Source: Thioalkalivibrio sp.
GTDB taxonomy: Bacteria; Pseudomonadota; Gammaproteobacteria; SpSt-1174
DNA length: 5,419 nucleotides
Direction of reading: 5' to 3'
Assembly: GCA_011046015.1 (NCBI GenBank)
Contig: DSBO01000231.1
Coordinates: 1-5,419 of the forward strand
A program made the translations under genes and the position numbers. The notes under the pieces are model-generated. The model searched no databases, had not been told where the DNA came from, and was given only the letters and a program-made list of their open reading frames with translations. Shown piece by piece: positions 4,825 through 5,419 of this stretch. Every line of letters begins with the position of its first letter. The stretch's first letter is position 1.

Positions 4825-5043
4825 TTAGCGGGGAGGCGGCAGGACGCCGTGCGGCTCGATCAGCCCTGTCCAGTAGCCCAGTAACAGGAGCAGGAATGCG
4901 GCAATCGAGACCGCGATGCGTACGGTCAGGGCCCGGGCGGTGCGTTTGGAGTCACCCTGATCCCGAATCAGATAGAACAACGCGGAACCGAGACTGCCGA
5001 GAATGACTGCAAACAAAAGCAAAATCGCGATTTTGATGATCAT
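4825..5043 (-). CDS. DUF2909-family twin-transmembrane protein
   Basis: This 72-residue protein has two hydrophobic helices (about 4-25 and 41-60) joined by a basic, polar loop, RDQGDSKRTARALTVR (27-42). The segment SLGSALFYLIRD...RTARALTVRIA matches my memory of the DUF2909 (twin transmembrane protein) family, often found between coxC and surf1 in Gammaproteobacteria. The loop charge suggests both ends face the periplasm and the loop the cytoplasm. GGAG (plus-strand 5050-5053) lies six bases upstream of the ATG and sets the start. The gene runs against the operon, so it has its own promoter; a TATACT box on the minus strand (5077 to 5072) is a candidate. Its function is unknown, and a role in oxidase assembly is inferred only from neighbourhood. 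Confidence 0.85.
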   Translation of the reverse strand: MIIKIAILLLFAVILGSLGSALFYLIRDQGDSKRTARALTVRIAVSIAAFLLLLLGYWTGLIEPHGVLPPPR

Positions 5044-5096
5044 GGAATGCTCCGGATGTGTTGCAGGCAGAAGTATAACGCAGTGCGTGCCCCGCG
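5044..5096. promoter_or_regulatory. Divergent promoter region with overlapping -10-like boxes
   Basis: The 53-bp gap between the DUF2909 gene and surf1 contains AGTATAAC at 5072-5079. On the plus strand TATAAC (5074-5079) fits a sigma-70 -10 box. On the minus strand TATACT (5077 to 5072) fits one as well. The two boxes overlap by four bases, so they could not be occupied together. No good -35 hexamer was found 16-18 bases upstream of either, and no TGn extension, so activator help or a different arrangement is likely. Confidence 0.35.
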
Positions 5097-5419
5097 ATGG
5101 CCGACGCCCGTGATATGCACCTGGGGGCGTTTCGATTTTCCCCTGACCTGCTGCCGAGTGTTGCCGTGATCCTGCTGCTGACGCTCTTCATCTCCCTGGG
5201 TATGTGGCAGCTTGGCCGCGCCGAGGAAAAGCGTGACCTCATCGAGCGCTTCGAGGCGCGCCGGGAAGCGACGGCCCTCGGCGCGGGATCTCTGTCCGCG
5301 CTACCCATCGACGAGCTGCGTTATCGCAAGGTCCGTCTCGTCGGTCACTATCTCGCTGACCGTCAGTTCCTGCTCGACAACCGCGTGCGCGAACGTCAGG
5401 CGGGCTTCGAGGTGCTCAC
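5097..5419 (+). CDS. surf1: SURF1 family cytochrome oxidase assembly protein (5' part)
   Basis: The first 107 residues are present and the gene is cut by the window edge. Surf1 proteins bind heme a and help place it into subunit I. Visible features are an N-terminal membrane helix (about 20-36), the family motif LGMWQLGRAEEK (34-45), and YRKVRLVGHY (76-85) leading to FLLDNRVRERQAGFEVL (91-107), which normally precedes a TP. Full family members have about 230-250 residues and a second helix near the C-terminus, not seen here. The start at 5097 is the first possible one, since an in-frame TAA at 5076-5078 closes the frame and no start codon lies between. An ATG at 5115 is the alternative. Neither has a recognisable Shine-Dalgarno. 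Confidence 0.92.
   Translation, partial: MADARDMHLGAFRFSPDLLPSVAVILLLTLFISLGMWQLGRAEEKRDLIERFEARREATALGAGSLSALPIDELRYRKVRLVGHYLADRQFLLDNRVRERQAGFEVL

Noticed and set aside
4290..5006. 238-codon plus-strand open frame over coxC and the DUF2909 gene
   Set aside because: It is an out-of-frame shadow of coxC that runs on through the convergent gene; its translation is Arg/His-rich with no start signal.

Overview
The window carries an aa3/caa3-type cytochrome c oxidase (complex IV) locus from a GC-rich proteobacterium, most likely a gammaproteobacterium. The gene order is coxB, coxA, a 35-residue membrane microprotein, ctaG (cox11), coxC, then a convergent DUF2909-type twin-transmembrane gene, then surf1 running off the right edge. 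This order, with a subunit II that ends in a cytochrome c domain, recalls the aa3 oxidase cluster of Pseudomonas-type Gammaproteobacteria. The species cannot be named from the sequence.

Layout. Bases 1-432 hold no gene I can support. They are rich in inverted repeats: an 18-bp dyad at 171-188, strong hairpins at 168-191, 193-225, 245-272 and 389-410, and two competing stems at 293-324. They also hold a sigma-54-like -24/-12 candidate (268-283) and an A/C-rich stretch (331-360) with a repeated octamer. From 433 to 4779 five plus-strand genes are packed with gaps of 9 to 51 bases and look like one operon: coxB (433-1560), coxA (1583-3154), microprotein (3202-3309), ctaG (3319-3861), coxC (3913-4779). 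A GC-rich hairpin at 4788-4813 separates coxC from the minus-strand DUF2909 gene (4825-5043). A 53-bp divergent gap then leads to surf1 (5097 onward, incomplete).

How the genes work together. CoxB takes electrons through its own heme c and the CuA centre and passes them to heme a and the heme a3-CuB site in CoxA, where O2 is reduced and protons are pumped. CoxC stabilises the core. CtaG delivers copper to CuB, and Surf1 assists heme a insertion. The microprotein and the DUF2909 protein are membrane proteins whose position suggests an assembly or stability role, but neither function can be read from the sequence. All metal ligands of CoxA and CoxB and the D- and K-channel residues are present, so the encoded enzyme looks intact. 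Heme a synthesis genes (ctaA/ctaB) are not in the window.

The protein-coding content is ordinary. The points most worth a second look are non-coding: the structured leader of coxB, the octamer shared between the coxB and coxC leaders, the cUUCGg hairpin after coxA, and the divergent surf1/DUF2909 gap.
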